A program made the position numbers and the translations under genes. The notes below the pieces were generated by a model. It saw only the letters and a program-made list of their open reading frames with translations, did no database searches and was not told where the DNA came from. From Candidatus Krumholzibacteriia bacterium (GTDB lineage Bacteria; Krumholzibacteriota; Krumholzibacteriia; LZORAL124-64-63): a stretch of DNA of 7,581 nt. The first letter of the stretch is position 1; each line of letters opens with the position of its first letter. Positions 5,869-7,581 of the stretch are shown here, piece after piece. The stretch covers positions 1 to 7,581 of the forward strand of contig JADGEP010000181.1 of the NCBI GenBank assembly GCA_016744275.1, given 5' to 3'.

Positions 5869-5879
5869 AAGGAGAAATC

Positions 5880-7004
5880 ATGGCCCTGGAAATTGAAGCC
5901 GTTGGCACCGACAAATCGGCCTTGAATGCGTTCCTGCAGGTCCCCTACCGCATCTACCGCGACGACGCCAACTATGTGTTCCCGCTGTTGAACGAAATGA
6001 AGCATTTCCACGACAAGAACAAGAACCCTTTCTACAACCACGCCGAATCCGAGTTGTGGCTGGCGCGTCACGACGGCCAGGTGATCGGGCGCATCGGCGC
6101 CTGCGTTGACCAATACAACAACCAACATTGGAATGAAAAAGTCGGGTTTTTCGGGTTCTACGAAGTGGACGATGATGCCGAAGCCGCCGCTGCTCTTTTG
6201 CAAACCGCGTCCGACTGGATCGCCGCCCGGGGCATGGATCTCATGCGCGGTCCGGGATGTTTCACGTCGAATCACGACGGGTATGGCTTGCAGGTCGATG
6301 GCCAATTCACCCGCCCGGTCATCGGCATGCCCTACAATCCGCGCTATTACGAACAGCAATTGGAGACCTTCGGCCTGGCCGGATGCAAGGACCTGTTCGC
6401 CTGGCACCTGGAAACCCGCGGCGAATTTCCGGATAAAATGCAGCGCCTGATCGACCGCATCGCCGGCCGCCCCGGGCTGGTGATCCGCCCCATGAACATG
6501 AAGAAGTTCATCGAGGACGCTTCGATCGTGCGCGATCTCTACAACAAATGCTGGAGCCAGAACTGGGGATTCATTCCGCTGGATGATGAAGACTTCGCCT
6601 ACATGGCCAAAGATATGAAATCGATGGTCGACGCCGACTTCCTGCTGGTTGCCGAACTCGATGGCGAACCCATCGGCTTCAGCCTGACGGTCCCCGATTT
6701 CAATCAGGCCACCCAGTCGCTGAAAGGAAATCTGCTGCCCTTTGGCTGGCTCAAGTTCTTGCTCGCCAAGCGCAAGATCAACTACGCCCGCACCATCCTG
6801 ATGGGCGTCTTGCCTGAACACCGCAAGCTGGGCATCGACATCGTGATGGTCTTCAAGACCATGCAGGCCGCCTTCAACAAGGGCATCACGGCCGGCGAAT
6901 GTTCGTGGATCCTGGCCGACAACGCGCCCATGAACCGGATTCTTGAAGGCTATGGCGCTGATCGGTACAAGACCTTCCGCGTTTACGAAAAAGCGGTGAG
7001 GTGA
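5880..7004 (+). CDS. Tandem-GNAT N-acyltransferase, probable bacterial ceramide synthase
   Basis: The protein has 374 aa with ATG 5880 preceded by AAGGAG at 5 nt spacing. It looks like two GNAT folds in tandem. The N-terminal half has ELWLARHDGQVIGRIGACVD (59-77) and a helix ending ARGMDLMRGP. The C-terminal half has FLLVAELDGEPIGFSL (254-269), MGVLPEHRKLGID (308-320, acyl-CoA pyrophosphate-loop position) and a final ADNAPMNRILEGYGA...RVYEK (346-371) typical of GNAT ends. No signal peptide or membrane span is evident. Proteins of this kind are often encoded next to serine palmitoyltransferase, and in Caulobacter a GNAT-type enzyme (bCerS) acts as ceramide synthase, acylating the amino group of the sphingoid base. 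That role is inferred here from context and fold; the exact family match needs a search. Its stop is 3 nt before the SDR start, so the two are coupled. Confidence 0.8.
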   Translation: MALEIEAVGTDKSALNAFLQVPYRIYRDDANYVFPLLNEMKHFHDKNKNPFYNHAESELWLARHDGQVIGRIGACVDQYNNQHWNEKVGFFGFYEVDDDAEAAAALLQTASDWIAARGMDLMRGPGCFTSNHDGYGLQVDGQFTRPVIGMPYNPRYYEQQLETFGLAGCKDLFAWHLETRGEFPDKMQRLIDRIAGRPGLVIRPMNMKKFIEDASIVRDLYNKCWSQNWGFIPLDDEDFAYMAKDMKSMVDADFLLVAELDGEPIGFSLTVPDFNQATQSLKGNLLPFGWLKFLLAKRKINYARTILMGVLPEHRKLGIDIVMVFKTMQAAFNKGITAGECSWILADNAPMNRILEGYGADRYKTFRVYEKAVR

Positions 7005-7007
7005 ACC

Positions 7008-7581
7008 GTGCCTGCGGCCGCACTCACAATTGCCTTGACCGGTGGCACCGGTTTTCTGGGCAGCCACATTGCCGACGCCCTGCTGGCCGCTGGCCATCAG
7101 GTGCGGGTAGCGGTGCGAGCGACCAGCAACCTGCAGTGGCTTGCCAGCAAGAATCTTGAAATCACCACTGTTGACCTGAACGATCATGAATCCTGCGTGG
7201 CATTCCTGCGCGGAACCTCAGGTCTGGTGCACTGCGCCGGCGTGGTGGCGGGCCCCGATGAGGCCAGCTATCAGGACGGCAATGTGCTGCCCACTAAAAT
7301 TCTCGTGGACGCCGCCAGAATCTGCGGCGATGCCGCGTTCACTTTCCTCCTGATTTCCAGTCTGGCCGCCCATGGCCCGGCGGCGTTGGACAGACCCGCG
7401 GTCGAGGACGACCCCTGCCGGCCGATCACCGCCTACGGCCGCAGCAAACGGGACGCGGAAAAGCTATTGCTGGGCGCTGACGTACCCTACCGGCGGGTGA
7501 TCCTGAGGCCGCCCTCTTTGTACGGCCCCCGCGACCGTGAATTTCTGCCCCTGCTGAAAGCCGCCACTCGCGGTTGGACCG
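7008..7581 (+). CDS. NAD(P)-dependent epimerase/reductase of the extended SDR family, probable ceramide reductase (partial)
   Basis: The gene starts at GTG 7008, preceded by GAGG with 6 nt spacing, and runs off the window after 191 complete codons; extended SDRs usually have about 310-340 aa. Visible features are the Rossmann motif TGGTGFLG at residues 9-16, VRATSNLQWL near 34-43, LVHCAGVV near 76-83, a Ser-Ser strand LLISSLAAHG, the catalytic YGRSK (Tyr then Lys four residues later) and LRPPSLYGPRD. These establish an NAD(P)-binding extended SDR with intact YxxxK. In Caulobacter an SDR of this type (CerR) reduces the 3-keto group of the sphingolipid precursor, and it is encoded near spt. Position in this set makes the same role likely, but nucleotide-sugar epimerases share these motifs. 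Start codon and spacing suggest translation coupled to the acyltransferase. Confidence 0.85.
   Translation, partial: MPAAALTIALTGGTGFLGSHIADALLAAGHQVRVAVRATSNLQWLASKNLEITTVDLNDHESCVAFLRGTSGLVHCAGVVAGPDEASYQDGNVLPTKILVDAARICGDAAFTFLLISSLAAHGPAALDRPAVEDDPCRPITAYGRSKRDAEKLLLGADVPYRRVILRPPSLYGPRDREFLPLLKAATRGWT

Noticed and set aside
5781..7187. A 468-codon open frame on the minus strand opposite the acyltransferase
   Set aside because: It mirrors the coding frame of the acyltransferase and SDR, has low-complexity GC-codon composition and no convincing motif. The plus-strand genes have good start sites and family motifs.

Overview
The window is about 60% GC and densely coded, with bacterial Shine-Dalgarno sites throughout. 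The gene set points to a Gram-negative bacterium: a likely sphingolipid (ceramide) pathway, a STAS-type regulator, Mrp and a MEMO/AMMECR1 pair. It could come from an uncultured lineage such as the FCB group or a deltaproteobacterium-like clade, but nothing here fixes the phylum. The first ~110 bases are clearly lower in GC (about 45%) than what follows.

Minus-strand block (36-2818), read right to left: a small STAS-domain protein (TTG start), a Nudix hydrolase (TTG start, 2 nt after the STAS stop), an Mrp/NBP35-family P-loop ATPase (GTG start), a strong hairpin, and a short UvrA-like ORF. The UvrA-like ORF is not a normal gene. After about 210 residues of UvrA N-terminus it switches, in frame and inside a shared LTDEQR motif, to what looks like the C-terminal tail of a PLP-dependent Cys/Met-metabolism enzyme (MetB/MetY type). 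Base composition and codon use change at the same place. It is either a recombinant gene fusion or an assembly chimera near a contig end.

Plus-strand block (2970-7581) diverges from the STAS gene across a 151-bp intergenic region. First come ammB (MEMO family) and ammA (AMMECR1 family), overlapping by ATGA; their usual radical-SAM partner is not visible. Next, after a 141-bp gap with direct repeats and a possible -10 element, comes a three-gene set: a serine-palmitoyltransferase-like PLP enzyme, a tandem-GNAT acyltransferase and an extended SDR (NAD-dependent epimerase/reductase) cut by the window end. The first enzyme would condense serine with an acyl thioester, the acyltransferase would N-acylate the product, and the SDR would reduce the 3-keto group. 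This is the known bacterial ceramide route. A hairpin followed by six Ts lies between the first two genes and ends 2 nt before the next ribosome binding site, suggesting partial termination or attenuation inside the set.

No tRNA, rRNA, CRISPR, insertion sequence or phage genes were seen. No wholly new system is evident. The best leads are the ceramide operon with its internal terminator, the UvrA/MetY-like chimera, and the Mrp protein with only one cysteine.
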